From Acytostelium subglobosum LB1 (Eukaryota; Evosea; Eumycetozoa; Acytosteliales; Acytosteliaceae): a DNA stretch of 64,000 bases. This document shows positions 24,524 to 36,300 of this stretch, in pieces (position 1 is the first letter of the stretch; the number at the start of each line of letters is the position of its first letter). Location of the stretch: contig NW_012236524.1 in assembly GCF_000787575.1 (NCBI RefSeq), positions 980,477 through 1,044,476 on the forward strand, in the 5' to 3' direction. Position numbers and translations under genes: made by a program. The notes beneath the pieces are model-generated. The model had not been told where the DNA came from, made no database searches, and was given only the letters and a program-made list of their open reading frames with translations.

Positions 24524-26020
24524 TCACTTTCCAGTTGTCTTGCCATTGACACCTATCAGATTGTATCGATTGGATGGCGAACTGGAAAAGGTTTCAATGG
24601 GTGGACTTAGGTAACTGGCCGAAGGCGATGAGGGAAGTGATGTGATCAGTGGTGAGGATGTTGGTGATGTAAGCGAGAGAATCGAGGAAAATGATGCCAG
24701 TGGCGTGTAGGAAGAGTGTTGTGAGTGGGCCGATCCAGAGCTGGACAGTGATGGTAGCTTGCCCATGTTCATCGGTGAGTAGGGCGTTGTTGGTGATGTT
24801 GACATTGTCGTTGATTGTGTTGATTGTATTGATTGCGTTGATGATGATGATAATGTATATGAGTTGTTGTTGTTGTTGCTGCCACTTGTGTTTAGGGAGC
24901 GTGGACCATGCTCACGTTCGCCACTGGTGGTCAGCGAGTGGATACTGCTGCCAGTCATCACCATCGGTGATGTGGTGTCCATGGTAAAGTCTCTGCTTCG
25001 TTTATGTTGATGATGTTTATAATTGGAGGATGTGGTGTTGTTGCCATTACTGCTGCTCAGGCCTCCGCCACTGCCACTGCTACCGCCACCCGTACTATTG
25101 CTGCCACTGACTCTTGGGTTGACGACGTGGAAGTTGGCCAAATCTATACTGCTGTTGACACTGTTGTTGCCACTGCCGCCACCATGTTCGCGCTCGCCAC
25201 TGCTGCTTAGACTTGAAATTGAGATGCTGCTGAACTTGTCAATGTATCGCTCGTTGCTGTCCGAGAGGGAGCGGCCACCGCCGCTGCTGGTCAGATCGCG
25301 CACGGGCGACGAAGCCGACGACGATGGTGACCCAATGCTTGAGCCCAACTCTGACACCTCGTCATTGTTCAATATACTCCTGTTGCCTTCGAGATTGAAT
25401 GTGGACATCTTGACCGGTGTGTTGACTCCCGACTGATGTTGTTGTTGTAGTTGTTGATGATGATGAAGATGGTGATGATGTGTGGGCGTTGACGAGGACG
25501 ATGACATTGGGGAGTTGGGCGTCACTGTGATCGAGGGTGATGGCGTGGTCGGGTAGGGCTTTCTCTCATGTTGACCAATTGGGTCCTGTAGCAACTCGCT
25601 CTCGATGGCAATGTCGGCTGTCTTTGCCAAGTGTGCCAACGTGAACTTTAACTCCCTGTTGCGTTTCACCAACAGATCAATCTTCTCCTCCAATATAGAT
25701 ATCTTTAGATTGACCTCATTCTGTGATGACACCAATGACTCTGTATTTGCTATCAACATTGACTTCTCTCCCTCCAACTTCTCAACCACAACCTCCAACT
25801 TCTCCAAATAATCCTTCTTCCTCTCTCTATATTGTGCTGCTGATTGTCTATTCTGCATTTGTCTACATGTTGTGTATCATTCATTGATTGATTGATTGAT
25901 TAGTACTCATCACAACATAATATGACATTAGATAACATACCTTATCCTCTTCTTCTTGGATTCCTCTTCCTTTGTGGGCATCTCGTCATAGACGAATGAC
26001 ATTGGTGAGCTTACTTGCAT
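24524..26020 (-). CDS. bZIP transcription factor
   Basis: Exons 26020-25941 and 25862-24524 give 472 residues. Splicing places KKKRIRQ directly before NRQSAAQYRERKKDYLEKL, a complete bZIP basic region (about residues 22-45) with the N-x-x-A-A-x-x-Y/S-R core. Leucine-type heptads follow to about residue 95. The remainder is Ser/Thr/Asn/Gly-rich low complexity with short Pro and His runs, typical of dictyostelid activation or disordered regions. It should bind DNA as a dimer in the nucleus. The very short N-terminus places the DNA-binding domain at the start of the protein. Paralogue identity within the dictyostelid bzp family is not assigned. Confidence 0.92.
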
Positions 26021-27635
26021 TGTTATATCAAAGTTGTACACACTATTAATGTGCGTATATTATCTGTATCACCTTATAATAATATATAAATATGTATATG
26101 TTATAAATACACTAAATTGATTGAAATGATTGATTGATATGATTGATTGATTGAATGATTAATTAATTAATAAAATTAGTTATTTAGTTTAAGAGATAAT
26201 AGGTGACATCATAAATAATAATAAGTTATAATGATGAATGATTGAGTGTGACACACTAACGATGTCAATGTCATCATAACATAACCCTCTAAGAGTGAGT
26301 GTGTGAGAGACAGAATGATACATCATCAGAGGATCAGACCCTGTACACACACTACTCTTGCCCCTATCCCAAATGGCCCAGTTCTCGCAAGAGGAGGCAA
26401 TCACACAACACACACAAACAATCAAAACAAACAAACACAAATCCAACAACACACACTCACTCAGTCTCTCGAAGACGCTCGATCTTTGAATGAGCAAGAG
26501 TTTGATGGTTTGCTGGCGTGGTCACGATGGCTGGGTTTGGGATGATGACAGCGCTACAACCTTGTTGTTGTTGTTGATGTGAATAGATGAATGAATAATG
26601 CGTGTGTGTATGATGAATGTGAATCGATTGGAGATGGGTATCAACCATTAGTGGCTATGTGTTCTCAAAAAAAACACATGATGGTTGTTGACGACAAAGT
26701 AATTAGGATGACTGGACTAACACTGAGCCTCGTAATAGGCCCTAAAAGTGCCACAATTGGTTTTTGGGCCTGGGTGGTTGTTGATTGATCCAAAAACAAT
26801 GAGATTGTACATGGATCTCGATTTAAAAGCACCCAATCATGTAAACGTGATTGATTGAATGTACACACAAGATATTATACTTACATGATTGGTTGATTAT
26901 TGGTATTGGATTATTATATGAATATATATTGATTGATTGATGATATAGATAGATTGACGATTACTTATTACAATTATTATTATTATTTATGATCAGGTGG
27001 ATGACGATGATGTTTCCGTCTTGTGTTGGTGGGAAAAGGAAACAGGTCGTGCCATCAGAGAATGCACTTAATTGACTCTCTCACGATTATTAATTAATTA
27101 GTTGTAGTTTTTGCCTGCAAACGGAAATTGAAAAAAAAGAAAAAGAAGGACTGATGACGCCAAGGGATATTGTTAGAAGTGGAGGTGTTGTGATCACAAC
27201 CAATGTGGGTGGGTGATGTGGGTGCACCCGGGCGGGGGGAAACATGATCAAACTTTGCAGATGTCGACGAACTTGTCCAAAGTGCTGTCATCTTGTTGGA
27301 GACCACCTTGGTGCCTGGCCCTATCCTCCTTCATTGATTATCCAAAATGCAATGTCAGTGTCGTATGTCCGGAAGTAAATGTGGTTCCATCACCAATCGT
27401 CAATAGATGTACGGAGAAGTGTCAATCACAAGGCTAAGGGTGGATTGGCTAATAAATATGTTGTGTGTGTGTTGGCATTGTTTATTGATTGTTTGGTTGT
27501 TGTTGTTGATGTTGTTGGGGTTGTAAGGCTGGAGCCAAGTCTTGGCTTGGCCCCCAAGTTATTGTTATTACCACATCCTATCCAATCCAATCCAATCCAA
27601 TCCAATGGTGTATATATATATATATATATATCTAA
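26021..27635. other. Intergenic, 1.6 kb, simple repeats
   Basis: This is the upstream region of the bZIP gene. It contains ACACACAAAC-rich DNA (about 26400-26460), AT-rich tracts, and at the far end a TCCAA pentamer array and a TA run, listed separately. No supported ORF. Confidence 0.5.
27581..27606. repeat. TCCAA pentamer array (CCAAT boxes) next to TA run
   Basis: Five consecutive TCCAA units (27581-27605) give overlapping CCAAT pentamers. A TA dinucleotide run follows at about 27611-27631, only a few bases beyond the stop of the Ser-rich orphan. Confidence 0.85.
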
Positions 27636-29363
27636 CTATGTGCAAAGGATCGAATTGATGGATGACCGCTGGTCAGACGAAGACGATGATGTGTAGTCCT
27701 GATCATCGTTGGAGGACTGCTCCTTTCCATCATTACTGCTGTTGCTGCTCCTTCTAAGTCGCTTCTCGGGTGATTGTGATGTTTCGCGAGCCAACAGTAC
27801 TTGGCCACTGCCGCGTGGAGAGTGGTCCACAGTGGGTGGAGAGTGATCCTGTTGATGTGATGGACGTGCCACGTATATCAGGGGCGGAGTGTCGGAAGCG
27901 GGACTTGGGGTGGCTGAGGTCAGGTCATGGAAGTTGGGACCCTCCACTGACTTGCGTTTCTTGAAGTCAAACATACCCATCGTGCTGTTAAAGTGCTCGA
28001 ATGGCGCAGATGCCGAGTGCATCTTTGGCAAACCAATTTGATTGTTGAATGGGACTGAGGCTGATGATGATGATGTGTTGTTGTTGGATGAGCTATGTAC
28101 ATTGGAGGAGAATGGAGGAAGTGTCGAGGAGGAAGAGGAGGAGGACGATGATGATGAGTAACTGCTCATCGATAAAATTGTGTTGGGAAAGTCTTTGGAC
28201 TTGGTGTTGTTGTTGCGTGAGGGCGAGGCGATAAGCTCGGCAAATGGTGTGCCGGGTGAAGAGAGTGTGGAGGAAGTCTGGGAAGGGGAGAGGGATCTAT
28301 GCTGCTGGTTAGGCACCATGGGGCGAGGGGACGATGGCGGGGACTCCATGGAGAAAGAGTCTGGCGTGTCGTCGCTCGACAAGTCGTACATTGGCGACGA
28401 GGCTGAACCCGCTGCACCATGGCTGCGGCCACTGCCTGACGCGGCAGCCTCTTCAAAGACGGGCATCGACGATTCGTTGTAGTTAAAGTCGCCTGGGATG
28501 GCACCGTTCTCCTTCAGATAGCCGAGTGCTGAGAACAGGATGGTGATGTGCACCATGTTGGGGATGGGGTCGACCGTCCACGAGTAGATCGTCTTGGACA
28601 GCGAAGACTTGTCATAGTTTGTAAAGTGTTTGAATGAGCAGCATATCTTCCAGACGAGGTCGCGCTGCTTGCTTGTGAAGCGCGACAAACTTGGCGACCA
28701 TGTTTGCAGCAAGGCCAGTTGTGAGAGAACTGAAGGAAGGTCTGTGGACCATACTGATGGTGGCTTCTGATTGGCAACACATTGTTGTTGTTGTTGTTGA
28801 GGTTGTGGTTGTGGAAGAGACAGTGGCTGTTGCTTTGTGGCCTTGGATTGTTGCTTTACCGTTTGTTTAACGGGATGGCTTGGACTGGACGGGGTTGAGC
28901 TATTCATGGAGCCAGAGCCAGAGGCCGAAGCTGAGGCAGTGGACGAAGGAGTCGCCATGGACAGTTGATTCTTTGGAACGCGCACACTGGTGGATGGCGC
29001 GGTGAGACCTGGGATGGAGAATTGTGGCTGCACGGGTGGGAGTGCTGGGAACTGCTTGGCGTTCTCCATCTGAGCTTGGGTGAAGGCGGCAAAGTAGGTC
29101 TCAATGTCCATCAGGTCGACGGACTTCTCGCCCAGCCATGCGTTGATCACTGGCGTGAAGGGCATGTCACAGGGGCGTGGCTCCTGGCCGAGCAGCTGGA
29201 ACACATGAGTCCAGACCATGCGTCTAATAGACGATGGACACTTGTCCACGATATGAGAGTACTGCCTCAGTATGCTGAGCAGGTTGGCATAGAAAGATAT
29301 CGACTCGTAACGTTTAAACGTCGGTGAGTAGAACATTGAGTCGTTGGCAGGCGGTGTATCCAT
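27636..29363 (-). CDS. Orphan Ser/Pro-rich protein with two conserved-looking blocks
   Basis: A single exon of 575 residues starts at the ATG at 29363. Two non-repetitive blocks stand out: residues about 14-95 (YESISFYANLLSILRQYS to IETYFAAFTQAQ) and about 205-300 (VWSTDLPSVLSQLALLQTW, RDLVWKICCSFKHFTNYD, FSALGYLKENG). Each is helix-rich with a Trp-containing core, and they may be two copies of one fold. They are joined and followed by Ser, Pro, Gln and Asn runs, with RKR/KR patches that could serve nuclear import. I do not recognise the family. It is divergent from the BEACH gene across a 4 kb gap. Confidence 0.85.
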   Translation of the reverse strand: MDTPPANDSMFYSPTFKRYESISFYANLLSILRQYSHIVDKCPSSIRRMVWTHVFQLLGQEPRPCDMPFTPVINAWLGEKSVDLMDIETYFAAFTQAQMENAKQFPALPPVQPQFSIPGLTAPSTSVRVPKNQLSMATPSSTASASASGSGSMNSSTPSSPSHPVKQTVKQQSKATKQQPLSLPQPQPQQQQQQCVANQKPPSVWSTDLPSVLSQLALLQTWSPSLSRFTSKQRDLVWKICCSFKHFTNYDKSSLSKTIYSWTVDPIPNMVHITILFSALGYLKENGAIPGDFNYNESSMPVFEEAAASGSGRSHGAAGSASSPMYDLSSDDTPDSFSMESPPSSPRPMVPNQQHRSLSPSQTSSTLSSPGTPFAELIASPSRNNNTKSKDFPNTILSMSSYSSSSSSSSSSSTLPPFSSNVHSSSNNNTSSSSASVPFNNQIGLPKMHSASAPFEHFNSTMGMFDFKKRKSVEGPNFHDLTSATPSPASDTPPLIYVARPSHQQDHSPPTVDHSPRGSGQVLLARETSQSPEKRLRRSSNSSNDGKEQSSNDDQDYTSSSSSDQRSSINSILCT

Positions 29364-32300
29364 TTTTCTTGTTATATATCTGTTGCTCCCTTGATTGAAT
29401 ATCGGATATGGATATTGATTGATTGATTGATTGGATATGAATGTTGAAGTGATAGACTAGTCTATTTTTGATGATGTTGATGATAATGTTAGAGACTGGA
29501 ATTCTTGGGGGCGCATCAAAGATTGGATTGGCACGCTGGATTCGAGTGGAATGGATCGATGGCGGTGATGGGATGTTTGTTGTTGTTGAAGTTGGTGGGT
29601 GGGATGTGTGCGTGGCCTTCACGGATATCGTGTAATCAATTCAACTGATTGAACGTTGACAATATGTTAATGTTATTGTGGTGTGTTTGTATTTGTTTGT
29701 GTTGGTGTAGTATGGGCTATGGGTAAGGGGTGAGGCGAGGGCGAAGGGATGTAATAATAAGTGTGAAGTGTAGTGGTGGGTCCACACGATATATTGTTGA
29801 TTGATTGATTGGAAGGGTGTGTGTGTGTGTGTAGTGAGGGCAAGGCTTAAAGACCTTATGTATATTATAATATATATATCAATAAATGTAGTTGAGATGG
29901 ATGGGATGTTGTTCAAATGAAATGAGTGTTTGAACTGATGATGAACCACCAGTGTTTGGTTGGAATGATTGATTGATTGTTTGTTTGTTTGAACAGCATT
30001 CATTCACATTCATTCACATCCAACTACTTCGGATGGAGATTGGAATCCAGAGGCCGAAAGTGCCAGCAACTCCACAACACACTCTAAACATCGCGATCAA
30101 CTACATCCAACTTGGTAAAGTAAAGTTATAACAAATCAGAAAGAGTGTAGTGGCTCTCCTGGGGGTAATGAATATGTGTATGTGTGGGTGGGTGAGTGGT
30201 AGTCGGTTGGTTGATCATTGTGATTGCCCTCGTGATTGTGATGGGGTGTTTGGGTGTGGGTGTTGGGGGTATTGATGAAGTGAAAGGTGTAGGATGAGGG
30301 CAAGACCTTGGAGGTAATGAACACTGATCACAATGATCCAACATGACCTGCCTGGGCAAGATTGGATTTATCCTTACAAATATAAATTGAGTGACTTTTC
30401 TTTTAACACTGGTCAATGTCTTTAAGTCCGATGATGGTCAATGTAGTCGCGAAGTCTCAATATGTTTGTTTATCTGTCTCTGTGTATCTATCTTTGTTTG
30501 TAATGTTGGATGTTAATAAATAATAATTATAATTATCTATTACATGTATTTATGATTGTATATTTATGTATAACAACAATGTATGAATGAGTGAATGAAT
30601 TGAAGAATTGAATGTGTGATGGTGATTGGTTGATGAGAGACTTCGTCAACACAACAACAACAAAGGAGAAAGAAAGAAAGACGGTCGTTTAAAGTCAAGA
30701 TGTTCAGACGGTCTGCGATCCCGAGGGTGGGCGGGCAGGTGGGTGGTGCAGTGATGGTGATGGGATTCTTTCCTTTGAATCGGAGGTGGAGGAGTTATAG
30801 TATGGCCTGCCCAGACCTGGCAGATATGGGGGGTGGGTATGTAGGAAGGAACGAGGGTTATACAATACATACATCAATCGCCAGATATCCTTTGCCACGC
30901 TACAATTCACCATATTTAACAGCTGACGCGTGTTTACAAAAAAGTATCATGATTGATCGCAATTTCCGATGCAAGTTGACCGAATGTCTTGACTCGTTTG
31001 ACACTCGAGCCAGGTCAGGCATGTTCGAAAACGAGTCCGACTTTGGCTGAATTGATGGATGGACTGTCGGGTGTGTGATGGTGCACAAGAAGGACAGACC
31101 CTCAATTCAAGGATTGAAGGTGCCAAAGTGACTTTACTTTCTCTGTTTCTACAACTTTGTTTGCTTGCAAGAACAACAACACATGCACAGAAACACAAGA
31201 ATGCGCAAAGTCTAGAGCCTGTGGCTGTTTTGTCTTTGCTGACACCAATGTTGGTTGAGGCCTTGTGATTGAGACCACACGAGGCCAGGGTTGGGCCACT
31301 TACACTTTGTATTTTTGAACAACTACGAAACATGTAACTCTATCAAACAGATTATCTCGATACTTTATAAATATATTTAGATATTATATTAAAATTTATG
31401 TTGTTGTTGTTGATGGTGATAACAAAAAGTTACATCTATGTTTGTTTGATGATGATGAGAATGGATTGTACAAGTAGTACTGTATGGTAAAGTATGATGA
31501 TAGATAGATATATAATTGATTGATTGAATTAGGTTGATTGATTGGTTTGATTGGATATTTTAAGATTGTTTTAAGTGTTGAAGACACACTTATACAACCT
31601 AAAGTCACAAGTTAATGGTATCGCATCAACAACTCTGGTATCATCAATCGCCAATCATTGAGTTCGATAGACCAACAACACACACTCATAGAGACTACTA
31701 GGCCTGTTGACAATATGAATGGATTGGCTTTGATGTCAGTTAGACACACAAACGCACATTCATCGAAGCTCTAGAGTGTTTTACAATTTCGACCCCAATG
31801 ACCAAACATGGACAAACAGGCCTCATCGAGTCCAATCATTGAGCACTGGAATCACAAACACACTGTGCCACAAGGGTCCATTGTAACAAAAATTGGGTAG
31901 GGTAACAATCGCTGTTTGCCAATGGTTCAAGTTGATACAAACTAGGATCGACTGGGTCAAGGGAGGACAAACGATTATGTGTGTGTTGTACGAATAATTT
32001 GGATACCTTGGTGAAGGTCCTCTTGAAATATCAAAGGGCATATACCCTTTGAAAGAGTAGTAGTTTGATATGTGATTGATGGATTGATTGATTGATTGAT
32101 TGATGGATTGATTGATCGATTCATGATAACCTACCTGTATTACTATGCTCTACTAAGTAATCCTACTAATAATAATACTATTACATTGATATTCAATTGA
32201 GATGTTTGGTGTTTGAAGGGAAAGTTGTAAACTAATTCATCAACATCAACTTCGTCATCACCAAACAACAACACCAACTACACAACGACCAACAACCATC

Positions 32301-33329
32301 ACCAAACTACAATAACCATTAATAAAGGTGCCATGTCACCGTGGTCTTCCAGGCCCGGAGGAATGGGCGATAGGTTCAGGCCAGGCCAGGTTGGTAAAAG
32401 CAGATGGTCGTTGTCTCGAATCTGGCGAGGAAATATCGAGATAGTTTTATCGTGATATTTAAAGTTACTAAAATTTATCTCCATCGCTGAGATAATTGTA
32501 GAAAAGATATCGATACGAGTATCCTTGATCATTATCCAAATTTCTTTGATAATAATAACGACTTTGCCCACTGAGATCCAGATCATTTGTTATTTATCTC
32601 TCTCTTGGCTTTAAGCATCATGATTTCTTTGCATTACTCTTTGCTCGAGTTGTAGTGAAGATCACTTTTTAAAATTATCAAACAGATAATTTTGGTATCT
32701 GGTATCTATCTTTGTATCTTTACGGACTGGTAACAACAAGACTCTACTCGTTGAGACTCGAGAACTGGCGGTTGAAGATAATGATATTGTTGGGATTTTG
32801 TTTAATAAAGCTTAATGTAAGGTGGAAGGGATTTAAACATCGTTTAACAATTTATCAATCGCTCCTTTTTAGTACATAAATGATGTTGTTGTACATCAAC
32901 GAAGTAGACCTCATGGTTTGAGTCGTCATGATTTTAATACTTTATCCACCTTCTCTCATGTTAATCAGAGACATCTTAATAATAATAATAATTGACATAC
33001 TTACATGTTTATTTATTATTGTGTAGTTATAACTACAGGAATGAATTGATGAATGAATGTATGAGTGAATGAATGAATGAATGAATGAATGTTAAGTGTA
33101 TTCCTTCAAACCCAGGGGTGATCCGGGAGTGTAGTATAGTCCGGACAACTTCCTGTTTAGGCCTTGAATTGAAGATTGAGTGTTTGAATGAACGTGTGAA
33201 TGAATGAATGAAAGGTTGAGTGTTCACATCAACTATATCATTGATTGATTGATTGAGTAGATATATATATATTTAGAGATATAGATATAGTATTACTACT
33301 ATTATACATACGAATAATTCAATATAACA
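29364..33329. other. 4 kb divergent gap with G/T-rich boxes
   Basis: No gene is convincing here. Features seen: TGTGTGTG-type runs (29818-29832), two G-box-like clusters (30178-30200 and 30244-30270), TGAT tetranucleotide arrays (32070-32115) and a GAAT array (33060-33092). Open frames at 30700-31050 (+), 30947-31333 (-), 31823-32041 (-) and 32299-32586 (-) overlap or lack conserved features. Long upstream regions fit developmentally regulated genes, but that is inference. Confidence 0.5.
30178..30270. promoter_or_regulatory. G-box-like GT-rich clusters
   Basis: GTGTGGGTGGGTGAG (about 30181-30196) and TTTGGGTGTGGGTGTT (30249-30264) resemble the G/T-rich boxes bound by the dictyostelid G-box binding factor GBF, which drives post-aggregative genes after cAMP signalling. 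Similarity is by motif only. Confidence 0.4.
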
Positions 33330-36300
33330 ATGGATTTGAAAGGTCGTTCATTGCAGGGCGTCCTTCAATTCGATCAGTTGGAGTTCAGTGATAGTGTAGC
33401 TGAGAAGCTTGAACAAGAGTCTGCTCATCTAAAGTCATTGATCACACAGTTGCTTGGTGGCGACCCAAACAATACTGGTGTCAACAACAGCAACAACAAT
33501 AACAATAACAATAGTAACAACAATAGTAATATACACGATTCATTCACGATAAACAATGCAACAAGTAATAGTAATAGATATTTGATCAAAGAGATTGATG
33601 TACTGTCTGACATCACAATGCTGTTGAAGGATCCATCCACATCACAATCGACCAAGCTAAAGATCTTTGACGAGTTGATCACTATATTCAAACTATGTCC
33701 ACAGAACTGTATAAGTGTGTTCGTGGCCTCACAGACATGCAACAGCAACAACAACAGCACCAGTAGCGAGGCATTGCGACGCTCTCAACAACAGGCACAG
33801 GCAGCGGCGGCCATGCTTAGGAAGTCAACAACACTCAACATCAACAGGAATATGCTGTTGTTGGATGAGATCATCCAGCTGCTGCCCTCACTCGATAATG
33901 AGAAGGTGCTGTTCAGGGCCATGACACTGATCGAGATGCTGGCCAGCTATCACATCTCTGTCGTTCAGCTCAAGTGCCTGATCTCCTACTTTGACCTGTC
34001 TAGTCCCACCTCTCTTCGACGTGGTCTAAGCCAGCTCCTCACCTGTCTCGACAAGATGACTCACAAGATTGGTCCAAACTCTGCCTTTAACCTCGATGGA
34101 ATGAATGCTGTATGTTGGTCCTTGGTCCTTGGTCTTGGAATGCCCTTGGCACGCAAACCAATACTAACGTAACTCAAACATCATACACTTCAGGGACTGT
34201 TATTGGATCCGATTGGGAAGCTGTCCAATGTTGGATACTCAATCAGCATGTGGATCAACATTGATTCGTTTGTGTCTCGTAGCAAGTCATTGACAAAGTA
34301 TGAGCCGCGCCTGTTTAGCTTCCTCGAGAGTGGAGACGGCGGCTCAGGCATCGAGGCCTACTTTGTAAAGAACAAGCTGGTGGTACGAATCAACTCCAAG
34401 GTGGAGGCGGTGGTCGACCCGCCATTCGAAGCCAATCGCTGGCAGCACATCGTCGTACAGCAGCAACCGTCCAAGTGGAACCTGTTCAAGCAGAGCTCGG
34501 TGCTGACCGTCTATCTGGACGGGCGACAGATACACCAATGCGAGATCAAGTATCCATCCACCTCCAAGTTGTTGACAATGTGTTCCATTGGCATGGTGCA
34601 CTCTAACACCGCCAATGCCAAGACTGTCAACTCACAGATTGCTCAATGCTGTCTCCGTGGCCAACTTGGCCCGATCAGCTTCATGACTGGCGTGCTGTCC
34701 GAGAACAAGGTCAACAAGATATTCAAACTTGGTTCGAACATGGTCTTGTCGCCACAGTATAAGAAGTATGTGATGTGTCAGTGAACTAGCGAGCGATCAA
34801 TCACTAACCTACCTAACCCATCTAGCAACATGGCATTGTCCAAGAAGTTCCCTCGCATTCTATTCTCCTTCTCACCAAAGACGTATCATTCGGGCGTCTG
34901 TCACGATGTTGGCCATCACAAAGAGTCAGACTCGACGCTTAACTCACACTCGACTGGTAGTCTCACAATCTATTCGACATTCTCTATCAAGGACTCGCTG
35001 TACTGTCTCGGGGGACCGCAAATCCTGTTCCCCCTGATCAGCCAGATGGCCGAGCGACCCAGCCAACTACCGTCCGACTATCCATCCATCCAATCAATCC
35101 TCTCATTCCTCGCACACATACTAAAGAACGACAACATACAACAAGAGGAGATGATCAAGACCAATGGCTTTGAGCTCCTCGGTCACCTGCTCGAGCAAGT
35201 GATGAAGTGCGCCAAGGCCAACTCACTGGACATCAACAGCAACATCATTCAATCAATCGATGAACTCATACAATCATGTTCAAAGAATGGTAAGTGGCAT
35301 AGGCGCGCGGACGGTCATCCCCATGACCTATACTCTAACGCACATTCAATCACATCATCAGAGACGCTACTACTGTCAATATATCAGAACATTGTATTCA
35401 ACTTTCACATATGGATCAGTACTTCCAAGGACATCCAGATCACATTGCTGCGTCTGGCATTGGACAAGACGATTAACTCCATCAAGTACATTCGCAAGTA
35501 CATCACCGTCCGCAGTCTACTCGACTCTGTAAAGTATTATTATGCACAGGGCAACAACAACAACAACTCAACATCAGTGCGTAGCAGTGTTGGATCCACC
35601 TCCAATACAACTCAGCACCAGCAGCAGGCGACATATTCATCATCACCACTATTATCATCACAATCGAGTCATCAAGGATCTCCACGAGTTAACAGACTAT
35701 CACTCAATGCACCACCGTCCATAACAATCAGTGGCGGTGCCAACAACAATGTATCCAGCAACAACAACATCTACAACAACGGTCTGACAGCGAACGATAC
35801 CAAAGAGATCATATCATATATCTTCACATTGATTGAGATGATCATCACGTCCAACTCGAATGACAACAAAGACGATGTACGTATCCCCATGCATGATCAA
35901 TCATTCATTCACTAACAGTCAATCATACAGATACCCGAGGTCCAGGACTTGATTGAGTTTGTCCAGGACTCAACATGCGACAACATATTCATCATTGAGA
36001 CACTGTCGATATTTCTCAAACTCATTCACTCTGGCTCTCGAGGCTTCCTTTCAAGCTTTGAGCAGTCTGGCGACATCAAACCTCTGTTTGGCCTACTGAG
36101 GCGCGACAATGAATACATCAAAGTGCTCTCGCTTAAGATCATTGGCAAGTATCTGTCAAGAGCATCATCTTCCAAGGGCCTGGCAAAGACTGCGCTGTCG
36201 AGCGACAACACATTCCATATGGTGACAGACTCTTTGATCGATTCTCCAATGACCGACCTCATCTACCGCACGCTCTCAGAGCTTGTTGTTGACAAGATCG

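Noticed and set aside
30700-31333. Overlapping frames of 116 (+) and 128 (-) codons in the 4 kb gap
   Set aside because: They overlap on opposite strands, show no codon preference typical of the flanking genes, and have no recognisable motif.
32060-32120. Regular TGAT tetranucleotide arrays resembling short spaced repeats
   Set aside because: These are simple microsatellites found throughout introns and spacers here, not CRISPR repeats with unique spacers.
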